Positions 31,911 to 40,487 of a DNA stretch of 64,000 nt are shown here, piece after piece. Where the stretch lies: assembly GCA_018242525.1 (NCBI GenBank), contig JAFEBS010000017.1, positions 161,106 to 225,105 on the forward strand, read 5' to 3'. Under the pieces are notes generated by a model, which worked only from the letters and a program-made list of their open reading frames with translations, was not told where the DNA came from and made no database searches. The position numbers and the translations under genes are program-made. The number at the start of each line of letters is the position of its first letter. The stretch's first letter is position 1. Origin of the DNA: Planctomycetota bacterium. Its GTDB lineage: Bacteria; Planctomycetota; Planctomycetia; Planctomycetales; Planctomycetaceae.

Positions 31911-32843
31911 GTGAACAAGGTTCTGGTGGCTGGTCTTGAAACCGTCGTTGGCGGAAACATGGCGGTTTGTCTCGCTCGAACGCACTCCGTGAAGGGGGTG
32001 GCCCTTGCAGAACCAGTTTCGTTCAGCGGCTGTGATGTCGAACCGCCACCGGGTACACACGTGGAGGCGATTCGACTGTTGATCGAACGGACCAAACCTC
32101 AGCGTGTGATCTTCTGCGGCGCAAGTTCCCGAAGCGGTTGGGAGGGTGCCCAGGCACCCACTGAAGCGGATGTCCAGTTGGCCAGAAACTGGATTGAGGC
32201 GACTCGCCAGTCGCACACGCACCTGACCCTGATCGCGTCCGGGGCAATCTTTACAGGCCCGTGGATGTTTCATTCCGAAAACAGCCAAAGCTTCTGCCCC
32301 AGTGCCGGCGCTCAGCGATTGCGGGAAATCGAAGCGGCTGCGGCCGAATTGTCACCGGATTCTCTGATTGTGCGAACTCACGTCTTCGGCTGGCAACCCG
32401 GAGGGAACGACGGCTGGATTGAATCGCTGCTGGCACAGATGGAACAGGGGAACGCCCGGGGACTCGATTGCTTCCGCTATGCGTCGCCGATCCTTGCCAC
32501 AGATCTGGCGGACATTGTTCCGCGTGCCTGGGCCGCCGGATTGTCGGGAGTCTATCATATTGGTGGAGCCGAGCGAGCCAATCCAGTTCAGTTTGCCCGC
32601 CGTTTGTCACACCACTTCCAGCTTCCAGTTCCATCCTCTCCCGCCGGCGAATTCCTGGTCGATCGACCCACTGGATTCGCGTGCGGTGAAACATCGCTGC
32701 AGACCCGGAAGATTCGCCGTGCACTCCATGTCGCGCTGCCGATGCTGGAGGAAGGTGTGCTACGCTTGTTCCAGCAGCACGTCGACGGCTATCGCAGTCG
32801 CCTGACCGGCCATTCCCTGGTACCGGACAGCCGGGTCGCGTGA
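31911..32843 (+). CDS. NAD(P)-binding SDR/RmlD-like protein, degenerate
   Basis: 310 residues from a GTG at 31911 with GGGAGG 6 bases upstream; the in-frame extension to 31755 is not needed. The N-terminus VNKVLVAGLETVVGGNMA has the beta-alpha-beta start of an extended SDR but an altered glycine pattern (AGLETVVGG instead of GxxGxxG). A later block (LIASGAIFTGPWMF) aligns with the RmlD TDYVFDG region, and YHIGGAERANPVQFAR matches the C-terminal region of sugar reductases. The YxxxK catalytic pair is missing: the equivalent stretch reads AGAQRLREIE. It may therefore bind a nucleotide or sugar without catalysing reduction. It is convergent with the YkgJ gene by 1 base. Confidence 0.75.
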   Translation: MNKVLVAGLETVVGGNMAVCLARTHSVKGVALAEPVSFSGCDVEPPPGTHVEAIRLLIERTKPQRVIFCGASSRSGWEGAQAPTEADVQLARNWIEATRQSHTHLTLIASGAIFTGPWMFHSENSQSFCPSAGAQRLREIEAAAAELSPDSLIVRTHVFGWQPGGNDGWIESLLAQMEQGNARGLDCFRYASPILATDLADIVPRAWAAGLSGVYHIGGAERANPVQFARRLSHHFQLPVPSSPAGEFLVDRPTGFACGETSLQTRKIRRALHVALPMLEEGVLRLFQQHVDGYRSRLTGHSLVPDSRVA

Positions 32844-32844
32844 T

Positions 32845-33369
32845 CTAGTCCTTCAGGAACAGGGATCGCAATTCCACCCGCTTTGCCGGTTCGTGACCGA
32901 ATTGTTGTTGCAGTTTGGCAAGCCGTTCTTCAACAGGCCCAATGCTCCAGCATTCACTTTCAGGCAAGTCTTCAATCGGCTCCACGTCTCCCTCATCATT
33001 CAGAGGACAGATGTCGCGATATTCGACAAAATCTCCCTGATCGTCTTCATCCAGCCAGCGCAGCGGCAACCCCTGGGTTCGGCAGACGTACGGGCGATCC
33101 TGGTAGATACGACAGGCCCCTTCTGAATCCAGAAAGGCACAGGCCCCGATTTCATGCGGCTGCGCCGACTGCAAGAGATCCTGATGCCTGGCACGAATGT
33201 TTTCCGCCTCGATCTCGAACACCGACAGCTGATCCACACAGCACATGCTGCAGCCACGGCGACAGACCAGCCGTGATCCGTGGACCTGCGCCAGGATCTC
33301 TGCTTGAGCGTCCACTTCGGAATAGAGTTTGTTGAGTACGTCCAAAAGTCTGCGTTTCTCGGTCGACAC
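32845..33369 (-). CDS. YkgJ-family cysteine-cluster protein
   Basis: 174 residues from a GTG at 33369. The family pattern is complete: CRRGCSMCC (CxxxCxxCC) near residues 36-44, then CAFLDSEGACRIYQDRPYVCR near 76-96, and a later CPLN. These cysteines are thought to bind zinc or an iron-sulphur cluster; the family (PF03692) includes archaeal and bacterial proteins of mostly unknown function. No membrane segment is present, so the protein is cytoplasmic. It appears to be a single gene, tail-to-tail with the SDR-like gene. Confidence 0.88.
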   Translation of the reverse strand: MSTEKRRLLDVLNKLYSEVDAQAEILAQVHGSRLVCRRGCSMCCVDQLSVFEIEAENIRARHQDLLQSAQPHEIGACAFLDSEGACRIYQDRPYVCRTQGLPLRWLDEDDQGDFVEYRDICPLNDEGDVEPIEDLPESECWSIGPVEERLAKLQQQFGHEPAKRVELRSLFLKD

Positions 33370-33463
33370 GATTCGGTCCCTGATTCACGCGCTCGCGGGG
33401 AGGCCGGTCTAGATAGCGGGCAGGTGGCTTTGCCTGACGAACGGGGTCACACCAGCTTTGCCC

Positions 33464-33509
33464 CGATAAAGAACGCCCCAGCCGTCCGGGAAATCGGAAG
33501 CGGCTGGGG
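33464..33509 (-). terminator. Possible terminator of the SMP-30 gene
   Basis: CCCCAGCCG (33476-33484) and CGGCTGGGG (33501-33509) form a 9-bp GC stem with a 16-base loop. On the minus strand it is followed by CGTTCTTTATC. It lies 18 bases after the stop of the gene at 33527. The T-tract is interrupted, so this is a weaker call. Confidence 0.5.
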
Positions 33510-33526
33510 ATTCAACGAGTCCCTGA

Positions 33527-34672
33527 TCACGTGATGTGAGCACCTTTGGTTTCGACATAAACCGCGTAAACCGACGTACTCGCGGTCATGAACAAGCGGT
33601 TGCGTTTCGTCCCGCCGAAACAGACGTTGCTGCAAATCTCGGGAAGCTTGATCTGGCCGATTCGCTTCCCTTCTTTCGGTTCGAAGACATGAACGCCATC
33701 ATAACCGTCGCCAACCCAGCCAGCGCTCGCCCAGACATTGCCATCAACATCGCAACGGATCCCGTCGGCGAATCCCGCCTTCTCCACGATGGCCCCGGAT
33801 TCGTCCTGCATCTTCAGCTTCATTGATGCGAATTCACGGCCGTTGACCAGCCGTTTGTCGTCGACGATATCCCACACCTTGATGTTCTTGGGCGCATCGT
33901 CGTAGTGTGAAGCCCCGGTGTCGGCGACGTACAGCTTCTTGTAGTCCGGTGAAAAACAGAGTCCGTTTGGTTTGAAGATCTCGTCCGCGACCTTTTCAAC
34001 CTTCAGCGTTTTTCCGTCAATGCGATAAATCGCCTCCTTCTGGTACGGCTGCTTGGAATCGTTGGGGGCCTTGACCCCTTCGTAATTCATCAGACTCCCG
34101 TAACCGGGGTCGGTAAACCAGATGTCCCCGTTGGGATGGACGGCACCATCATTGGGGGCGTTCAGTGACTTGCCGTCATGCTTGTCGGCCAGCACAGTGA
34201 TCGAGCCATCATTTTCGTAGCGGACAACCCGCCGATTGCCGTGCTCGAACGAGATCTGTCGACCCTGAAAGTCAAACGTATTGCCGTTGCTGTTTCCCGC
34301 CGGATTGCGGAACACGCTGACATGGCCGTCTTCTTCCAGCCACCGCAACTGAATGTTGTTCGGAATGTCGGACCAGAGCAGGTAGCGGCCCACTCCGTTC
34401 CAGGCGGGTCCTTCGGCCCACATCATTTGATCGCTATGGTAAATCCGCTGGATGGGAGTGTTGCCGAGCGCATACTTCTTGAATTGCGGATCCAGCGTCA
34501 CAATGTCGGGATCCGGGTAACGGACGGGCTGTGCATGAGGACCATAGTCCCGGCCCCAGGCACTCGATGCGGCCAATCCGACGGCTCCGGCGGTCATCGC
34601 CAGGAAGGAACGTCGAGGCACGGTGGTGTTGCTCAAATTCTCGGACAGTTTCCGGTCAGGCTGCGCAGTCAT
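33527..34672 (-). CDS. SMP-30/gluconolactonase-type exported protein
   Basis: 381 residues from an ATG at 34672 with GAGGAG 6 bases upstream. A twin-arginine-type signal (PRRSFLAMTAGAVGLAASSA) directs export. The six-bladed beta-propeller of the SMP-30/LRE family is shown by MMWAEGPAWNG with the metal-binding Glu, GNSNGNTFDFQGR, LNAPNDGAVHPNGDIWFTDP with the metal-binding Asn, and FKPNGLCFSPD. These enzymes hydrolyse sugar lactones with a divalent metal; in planctomycetes many copies are secreted, fitting extracellular sugar-acid metabolism. The gene stands alone. Confidence 0.9.
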   Translation of the reverse strand: MTAQPDRKLSENLSNTTVPRRSFLAMTAGAVGLAASSAWGRDYGPHAQPVRYPDPDIVTLDPQFKKYALGNTPIQRIYHSDQMMWAEGPAWNGVGRYLLWSDIPNNIQLRWLEEDGHVSVFRNPAGNSNGNTFDFQGRQISFEHGNRRVVRYENDGSITVLADKHDGKSLNAPNDGAVHPNGDIWFTDPGYGSLMNYEGVKAPNDSKQPYQKEAIYRIDGKTLKVEKVADEIFKPNGLCFSPDYKKLYVADTGASHYDDAPKNIKVWDIVDDKRLVNGREFASMKLKMQDESGAIVEKAGFADGIRCDVDGNVWASAGWVGDGYDGVHVFEPKEGKRIGQIKLPEICSNVCFGGTKRNRLFMTASTSVYAVYVETKGAHIT

Positions 34673-34870
34673 TGTTGCTCCTCGGAACGCGATGGGGTCG
34701 AAGGCGAGATCTCCGTGAGAACCACGGCGGTTTGGCAAGTTATCACACTTCCGATCCAGGTGGAAACGTGGGCAAGTCTCCGCGGAGTGTGACGGTCGAT
34801 GCCGAACAGCAGGAAATCTTCAATCTTTGCACCGACGGCGTCGGCATGGCGGAGTTACCAGCGTGCCTGG

Positions 34871-35165
34871 TCATGCACGCCGCATTCGCCACTGTTCAGG
34901 CGAGCGGGCAGTATGGACGACCGTGTACAACTGCAACGTGGACTCATCCACCTCGTACACAATGAGAAAGGGAAATCTTCGTAATTGCCGGTAGCGCAAC
35001 GATTCATCAAGTAGCGGATTGGCAACAGGGTCTGCGATGATTGTTGAGATTGATTCTTGAACGGCATCGCAGAAGCGATCACCAAGCCCCGGGCAACGTG
35101 AATCATCCAGCAGCCTCAGCAATGTCAGTGGCGAACAGTTGGTGGAATTGAACCGCTCTACCCAT
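34871..35165 (-). pseudogene. ParE/RelE-type toxin gene, frameshifted
   Basis: The ATG at 35165 overlaps the antitoxin stop by 8 bases (ATGGGTAG), the usual coupling of such pairs. That frame reads MGRAVQFHQLFATDIAEAAG and then hits TGA (35105-35103). The remainder of a ParE toxin lies in the next frame down to 34871: CPGLGDRFCDAVQ, PLLDESLRYRQLRRFPFLIVYEV and HTARSPEQWRMRR. By eye the family has a Trp-Tyr pair at the junction where only one base is left, which suggests a 5-base deletion. A product starting from an internal TTG (35122) would lack the N-terminal strand and is unlikely to be active. Confidence 0.75.
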
Positions 35166-35382
35166 TGCGATGCTCAGCGACGCGCCTCCAGATTTCCTGC
35201 TGCGAGACGCCCGATGTTGGGTCTGCCTTCATCTCGTTCTGTCGCTGTTTTGCTTGTGCGATCGCCCACGGAGGGATAGGCAGCGGGGACGGCTGATCGC
35301 CGAGATTATCCCAGAGTAGTTCGACCAGTTCGAGTTTTGCCTCAATTGGAAGTGCGAGCAATTCAGCACGATTGATGCTCAT
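35158..35382 (-). CDS. Putative addiction-module antitoxin (TIGR02574-like)
   Basis: 74 residues from an ATG at 35382. The sequence ALPIEAKLELVELLWDNLGD matches the helical N-terminal repeat of the small antitoxins that pair with ParE/RelE toxins. The C-terminal part (QEIWRRVAEHRN) would wrap the toxin. No DNA-binding domain is seen, which is usual for this type. It is intact, whereas the overlapping downstream toxin is frameshifted, so the module is probably decaying. Confidence 0.82.
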   Translation of the reverse strand: MSINRAELLALPIEAKLELVELLWDNLGDQPSPLPIPPWAIAQAKQRQNEMKADPTSGVSQQEIWRRVAEHRNG

Positions 35383-35691
35383 GGAAGATTCACCCTAAAT
35401 GACGGCAATGGATGGTGACAACCCTTTATACACAATCGTGCGATGTCGGAATAGCAGTTGTCTTTTCGACTGCGGTTGCGAACGCGCACCGGTTGAACGG
35501 AAGTTGCTGACCGAATGACGGCCGGTCATCCCCTGCCGTGAGATGGCTGCCGACGAGACGCCGAACGACGAATGCCCGCGTGACCGCGCCATTCAGCCTG
35601 AATGGTAATACAATCTTGAATGCCGGGCGACGTCTGTTTCAGTTGGACTGTGGTCGAATTCTGCCGCCAGTGCAATGTTGTCACTCGAACC
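35383..35691. other. Divergent intergenic region
   Basis: About 309 bases between the antitoxin (leftward) and the hydrolase (rightward). It must contain both promoters; none stands out. Short overlapping frames have no coding character. Confidence 0.45.
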
Positions 35692-37509
35692 ATGACAAGA
35701 ATGCCAGATCAACGTTTTTTCACAGGCCTGCTCGTGGTGGGTCTGAGTCTCGGTTGGGCGGCGTGGGCACCACGAGCTGCGGCCCTGGACAACTTCGAAC
35801 TGCTGGCCGGGACGGACGAGCAGATTCGATGGTCTCGCCTGCCAGACGGTGTGCGGGTGTTTGTCGACGCTCCCCGCAAACTAAATGCCGCGCGTCGGAC
35901 CCTTGTCATCTACGCGACACCGAATGGAAACACGATTGAACAGACCCTGGGGTGCGAGCCCGCTGCAGGTCTGGATTTTCGATTCGATATTCAGCACGTG
36001 GTCGCTCAAGTTCGCTGCTGGCGTCAGACTCTTGCTGACCAGGATGTCGTCCTGTGTGTTGTCCAGGCACCTGGACTCAGTTGGCCGACATTTCGCAAGA
36101 ATCAAGCGGGTACCGAGAAAATCATTCGCGAACTGGTCGCCTCACTGGCCACTGAATTCAAGGCGGATCAGCTCATCCTGGCGGGACACAGCGGCGGCGG
36201 TTCGTTTCTGCTGGGATACATTTCCAGCGTCGACGTGATTCCAACGTTGATTCAACGCATCGTATTCCTGGATGCCAATTATTCGTATTCGGACGATCAA
36301 CATGCGGAAAAACTTCTGAACTGGTTGCGCGGCAGCCCCAGCCATCATTTGATCGTCATTGCCTACGACGACCGGAACATCGAACTGAATGGCAAAAAGG
36401 TGATCGGACCGGACGGCGGTACTTTTCGGGCGACGCAGCGCATGCATCGCCGATTCAAGGCAGAGATGGATCTGACCGAACAGCAAACGGGGCCGTTTCA
36501 ATCCACGACCGGACTGAATGGACAGGTTCAATGGCTGGTCCATCCGAATTCCGACAACAAGATTCTACATACGGCGCTCGTCGGCGAAATGAATGGTCTG
36601 CTGCAGGGATTGAGCGTCAAAACCGACCACGCGACTGCCTGGGGAACCTTTGGCGGGCCGCGCGCCTATACAAAATGGATTCCCGCGAAGCCGATTGTCG
36701 AATCGAAATCCCGCCGGGCGTCGCTGGTCGGTCATGCAGAGGGGTATTCGCTGAAGATCCCGAAACGCCCCGACGATGCTCCGACGGGCTCACAATTCCA
36801 GAAACAGATCGTGAACGTGTCACGCCAGGATCGAGAAGCGGCCGTCGCCCAGGAGGTGCTCTGTGGAAACATTCCCGATTTTCTGCGACGCTTGATGGCA
36901 ATTCGCACTGCGTTCACCGATGCCGCGGGCGCCAGTCATACGGCGGACTACTTTGTGATGCCGGATTATCTGGCGATTGGAACAGACGCGGATTTCTTCC
37001 GCATGCCAATGACTCCCCGGACGGCGTCCGCAATCGCAGACAGTTTTGGTGCCTCGCTGATTACGACCAAGATTTCTGACGACATTGATGCGACTGCGGC
37101 CGTTCGATTGGAGCCGAAACCGTTGATGATGGATCGGGATCAGGTGGCGACGTTTTTTCAGCACCATCAGATCATTCAGAGCCAGCTTCGCGAGCAGCCC
37201 TCGGGATCTTTTGTCGCTGGCATCAAGAAGGACGTTGTCCTGACCAATCGACTGAAGGAGAAACCGCATCGAGTTGCCATTTTCGGGTGGCATCAATTGA
37301 ATGGGATCCCCATTCAGCCCCTGTACGTGGGACATGTCGACTGGTATGTCGACTACAGCCATGGAGTGCGACTGATGGCAGCGCGCCTGATTGTCGATGG
37401 ATCCGAAATGTCTGTCGCTGATGTGCTGAATCATCTGACGCTGAACAAGCTTCTCAGCGACGAAGGTCCGATCGATCTGGGTGCACTGAAGAAGTCCGCA
37501 GACTGGTGA
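35692..37509 (+). CDS. Secreted two-domain alpha/beta-hydrolase-like protein
   Basis: 605 residues from an ATG at 35692; ATG 35701 is equally good. A signal peptide (FFTGLLVVGLSLGWAAWAPR) is clear. The N-terminal domain (about 30-330) has an alpha/beta-hydrolase outline: TLVIYATPNGN as the oxyanion strand, and the nucleophile elbow LAGHSGGGSF near residue 165 (GxSxG). The C-terminal domain (about 400-600) has FVMPDYLAIGTDADFFRMPM and HVDWYVDYSHGVRL, a separate conserved unit of unknown role in bacterial secreted proteins. The substrate is unknown; an esterase or peptidase-like activity is inferred from the elbow. It is convergent with the receiver gene (7-base gap). Confidence 0.7.
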   Translation: MTRMPDQRFFTGLLVVGLSLGWAAWAPRAAALDNFELLAGTDEQIRWSRLPDGVRVFVDAPRKLNAARRTLVIYATPNGNTIEQTLGCEPAAGLDFRFDIQHVVAQVRCWRQTLADQDVVLCVVQAPGLSWPTFRKNQAGTEKIIRELVASLATEFKADQLILAGHSGGGSFLLGYISSVDVIPTLIQRIVFLDANYSYSDDQHAEKLLNWLRGSPSHHLIVIAYDDRNIELNGKKVIGPDGGTFRATQRMHRRFKAEMDLTEQQTGPFQSTTGLNGQVQWLVHPNSDNKILHTALVGEMNGLLQGLSVKTDHATAWGTFGGPRAYTKWIPAKPIVESKSRRASLVGHAEGYSLKIPKRPDDAPTGSQFQKQIVNVSRQDREAAVAQEVLCGNIPDFLRRLMAIRTAFTDAAGASHTADYFVMPDYLAIGTDADFFRMPMTPRTASAIADSFGASLITTKISDDIDATAAVRLEPKPLMMDRDQVATFFQHHQIIQSQLREQPSGSFVAGIKKDVVLTNRLKEKPHRVAIFGWHQLNGIPIQPLYVGHVDWYVDYSHGVRLMAARLIVDGSEMSVADVLNHLTLNKLLSDEGPIDLGALKKSADW

Positions 37510-37516
37510 TCTGCCA

Positions 37517-37975
37517 TCACGTTTCCACAGGGACGACATTCTCGGTCAGTACCAGGTGCTGAATATACTTTTCGGCCCAGTAGCGAATCTTCGGAATTAA
37601 TTCATCATGCAGATGCTTTTTCGCCGAGGCAGCATGCCCGATTCGTGCCGAGAATTTGGCACAGTCGTTAGCACCCGCTGGAATGGCTTCCACCGTCGCT
37701 TTCAATCCTGCGTCGGTGGAACGGCACAGCATGATGATCGGCAAACAAGTGTCGTCCTGACGAATGAGCCGAACGGTCTGCAACCCATTCATGACGGGCA
37801 TCTCGGTGTCGAGAATCAGGACATGGGGGCGCACGGTCGCCATTTGATTCAAAGCATCACCGCCGTGAACCACCGGAAACACCTCGAAGCCATTCGCATC
37901 GGTCAACGCCTCTGTCACCAGGCGACGAATCACCGCGGAATCGTTGGCGATCATGACTCGGATGGGTAAACGCAC
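37517..37975 (-). CDS. Stand-alone CheB-like response-regulator receiver
   Basis: 152 residues from a GTG at 37975 with GAGG 5 bases upstream; the longer frame is a shadow of the HDOD gene. The single domain starts PIRVMIANDSAVIRRLVTEA, has the phosphoacceptor Asp in ILDTEMPVMNG, and ends with GANDCAKF and ELIPKIRYWA. This pattern matches the receiver of the chemotaxis methylesterase CheB, but the methylesterase domain is absent. One residue of the acidic pair is Asn (ANDS instead of DDS), which may weaken metal binding. It is 52 bases after the HDOD gene in the same operon. Confidence 0.82.
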   Translation of the reverse strand: MRLPIRVMIANDSAVIRRLVTEALTDANGFEVFPVVHGGDALNQMATVRPHVLILDTEMPVMNGLQTVRLIRQDDTCLPIIMLCRSTDAGLKATVEAIPAGANDCAKFSARIGHAASAKKHLHDELIPKIRYWAEKYIQHLVLTENVVPVET

Positions 37976-38027
37976 AGAATCCTCGCCGGTCCGGTGGACC
38001 GCATTCGTTGAATCACCAATCGGTAAA

Positions 38028-38942
38028 CTACGACAGACCAAATGGACTGTTCGATGATTTGGCTTCCTGAATGGCGTCAGCCATGATCCTGGTGGCCAAT
38101 TGACAATATCTGGACGCATGGTTGGAATCCTCCCGGAACAACACTTCCATGGCCGAATTCTCCTCCGGAATGTAGCCATCGGCGCAGCCATTGCGCTGAA
38201 TATGATTTGCCATGTGATCGGCCACCGCCGTTGTGGCCACCAACCGTTGATGCGCGCTGGTTTCGGCCGGAGTATGATGCAGCCGAACAACGTCGACGAG
38301 GGCTTCAGGAAGTTTATTATGAGCGATGAACCAGGCTCCCAATTCGCAATGATCGGTTTGCAGGTTGTCACGCTCTCGTTGCAGGAAATCTCCAGATTCT
38401 TCAAAATCGAGTGGATCCGCGGCATCGAAGTGATCTGTCGCAATGATGCCAAGCAAGGATCGTCCGACATCGTGGATTAGCCCGGCAGTAAACTCTTCGC
38501 CGAGAAATCCAAGCTTAAACTCCTTGTTCAGGCCAATGGCAATCATGCCCGTCAGAACCGAGTGACGCCACAGGACCAGTTGCATCCACGCTTCGCACAC
38601 CGGAAGTCGGCGCATGGAACTGCCCAGGCTGGCGGCCAGGATTACGTTGCGACAATGGGCGAATCCCAGCCGAGTCACCGCCTGCTTCAAATTGAGGATC
38701 GGGGTGCGGGCGGCGTAGATCACACTGTTCACGATCCGCAGAATCTCAGTTGCCAGTTTCGCATCACATTCAATGACAGATGAGAATTCTCGGATCGAGC
38801 AATTCGGATCCCGCGCCATCGCCAGCGCTTTCTGGGCGATATCGGGAATCATCTGCCATTGAGCGGTCTGATTCAGCAATTGGCTACGAAGTTCGGGGGA
38901 GGGCATTCCCACTGTTTCGCGGCTGCTCTCGACGACTGTCAT
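38028..38942 (-). CDS. HDOD-domain signalling protein
   Basis: 304 residues from an ATG at 38942 with AGGAAGGG upstream. Nearly the whole protein is an HDOD domain (PF08668): CDAKLATEILRIVNSVIYAA, LKQAVTRLGFAHCRNVILAA, and AGLIHDVGRSLLGIIA where the His-Asp pair is retained. A later H-ELGAWFIAHNKLPEALV completes the pattern. HDOD proteins lack proven phosphodiesterase activity and act as scaffolds in chemotaxis, motility and cell-cycle signalling. The operon with a CheB-like receiver and the nearby flagellar locus suggest control of motility (inference). Confidence 0.88.
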   Translation of the reverse strand: MTVVESSRETVGMPSPELRSQLLNQTAQWQMIPDIAQKALAMARDPNCSIREFSSVIECDAKLATEILRIVNSVIYAARTPILNLKQAVTRLGFAHCRNVILAASLGSSMRRLPVCEAWMQLVLWRHSVLTGMIAIGLNKEFKLGFLGEEFTAGLIHDVGRSLLGIIATDHFDAADPLDFEESGDFLQRERDNLQTDHCELGAWFIAHNKLPEALVDVVRLHHTPAETSAHQRLVATTAVADHMANHIQRNGCADGYIPEENSAMEVLFREDSNHASRYCQLATRIMADAIQEAKSSNSPFGLS

Positions 38943-39300
38943 CCAACCAACCCTTCCTGTTGAATCAATCGAGTGCGCGTTGACGGAACGTAGGTGACAG
39001 TTTGCAGTTCTACGATCGAACGCAAGTCGAAGGACTTGCCTGATTCCCGGATGAATCCCGTCCAGAAGGTTCGATATTGACTTCGGATACCGGTCGAGTC
39101 AGTTGCAGCGATTGCGCCACCGTTCCTTCGGTACCGCCGGACTCTTCTCGCGGCCGGACACCGTTCGCACCGCAGTCGAAGTGCAGCAGCCATGACGCAC
39201 GCTGCAAAAGACCTGATTCGCGGGACATCGGCGCCGGACATGCTGTCTTATGACCGTGGTTGACGGATCACGATTCGGCCTGAAATGGGCATTTTGGTGT
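38943..39300. other. Gene-free stretch between HDOD and flagellar genes
   Basis: 358 bases. A 100-codon leftward frame ends here with a TGA overlapping the HDOD ATG (ATGA), but its arginine-rich composition does not look coded. No hairpin or promoter is convincing. Confidence 0.45.
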
Positions 39301-40047
39301 TTACCGAACAATGTCCAAAGCAGATGAAATGATCTGATCTGCGGTCTTGACGACGCGCGAATTCGCGTCGTAGGCCCGTTGAGCAGTCACCAGCGATGTC
39401 ATTTCGGTGGTCAGATCCACGTTAGACTGTTCCAGCGAACGTTGGCGGACACTTCCCAGATTGCTGGTTCCGGGGATCCCGGTTGTTGGCGTTCCCGACG
39501 CGGGTGTTTCACTGTACAGGTTGTTGGCTTCCTGCTGCAAGCCTGCTGGATTCGGGAAACTCGTCAACTGCAACTGGCCCAATGTCTTCACTTCTCCAGA
39601 ACCGGTGACGACAGACACGACACCATCAATGCTGATGTTTGTCGAAACGGTATCCGCTGGAAACACGATCGGTGGTTGAACAATGTCCCCCTGGGCAGTC
39701 ACCAGTTGTCCCAGGGCATCACGCTGAAACGAACCGTCGCGCGTGTACTTGGTGGTTCCGTCCGCATGCTGAACGGCAAAGAATCCCCCGCCGCTGATGA
39801 ACAGATCCAGTTCCGCTCCGGTGCTCTCTTCCGCCCCCTGCTTGAAATCCCGCGTCGAAATGTCGGCGACTTTCACGCCGTGGCCCAGTTGCAGGTTTGT
39901 GGGACCGCTGTAAATCAAATCCTGGAAGTCCACAATGCTCCGCTTGAACGCAGTCGTATTGGAGTTCGCCAGATTGTTGGCGGTCGTCTCCACCGACGTC
40001 TGAAACGCGTCCATCGCCGAGGTCGCTGTGAATAATCCGTTCAGCAT
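39301..40047 (-). CDS. FlgF/FlgG-family flagellar rod protein (extra copy)
   Basis: 248 residues from an ATG at 40047; the ORF continues upstream without support. The N-terminal rod helix is MLNGLFTATSAMDAFQTSVE followed by TTANNLANSNTTAFKRS, the flagellar basal-body rod signature. The C-terminus (TEMTSLVTAQRAYDANSRVV) is the matching helix. Length and sequence are close to FlgG (41191), with which it shares FPNPAGLQQEANNLYSET-type blocks. It lies on the opposite strand from the main flagellar operon. It may be a specialised distal-rod or hook-like subunit; FlgF is an alternative name. Confidence 0.85.
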   Translation of the reverse strand: MLNGLFTATSAMDAFQTSVETTANNLANSNTTAFKRSIVDFQDLIYSGPTNLQLGHGVKVADISTRDFKQGAEESTGAELDLFISGGGFFAVQHADGTTKYTRDGSFQRDALGQLVTAQGDIVQPPIVFPADTVSTNISIDGVVSVVTGSGEVKTLGQLQLTSFPNPAGLQQEANNLYSETPASGTPTTGIPGTSNLGSVRQRSLEQSNVDLTTEMTSLVTAQRAYDANSRVVKTADQIISSALDIVR

Positions 40048-40487
40048 TGATTGAAACTTGCGGAAGTAGACGCGTAGGTGGCACCTGGATGTCCAGCCCG
40101 CGCGAGGAAGCACCATCACGCATATTTAAGGTCGTACTGCAGGAACGAGTGGAATCAATCGCCGTGATTTCCACGCACGTTTGGTCACAACCGTTACCGT
40201 TTCCCAGAGTCAGACTTTTCGACGTACAACGGAAATTCTGGTTACAGGGGTGGGGCGGTTTGCGTTGACTGCAGGGTCGTTTTTGTCAGGGAGGGCCTTC
40301 TCCAGCCCATCAATAAGACGTTCCAGACGCTAAGACTGCTAAGTTGGGAGAAGCCCGCATAGCTGGCATCGTCCGATTAATCGGCATGGGCCGAATAGTC
40401 CGATGGATGACAAACAGGCGGCTGGTGCGCCATGTCTGGAACATCGGCAGCAACTGCCGGACCCCGGTCAATCAACGAGGCGGGATT
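40048..40487. other. Divergent flagellar intergenic region
   Basis: 440 bases between two divergent rod genes, expected to hold promoters for both. I searched for sigma28 (TAAA-N15-GCCGATAA) and sigma54 (GG-N10-GC) elements and found only partial matches, such as GCCGAATA at 40390-40397 without a -35. The perfect palindrome CCGATTAATCGG is at 40373-40384. Confidence 0.5.
40373..40384. promoter_or_regulatory. 12-bp palindrome upstream of flgF
   Basis: CCGATTAATCGG is a perfect palindrome, 104 bases before the flgF start. It could be a regulator site for the flagellar operon. A site this short can arise by chance. Confidence 0.3.

Noticed and set aside
37976..38470. N-terminal extension of the CheB-like receiver frame
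   Set aside because: It overlaps the HDOD gene on the same strand and reads as its shadow; a GTG with a good ribosome site at 37975 gives a complete receiver.
38939..39241. 100-codon leftward frame whose stop overlaps the HDOD start (ATGA)
   Set aside because: The overlap hints at coupling, but the sequence is Arg/Cys-rich, has no domain and no ribosome site.
40079..40098. Possible sigma54 promoter (TGGCAC) upstream of the flagellar operon
   Set aside because: The -12 GC is not at the required distance from the -24 GG.
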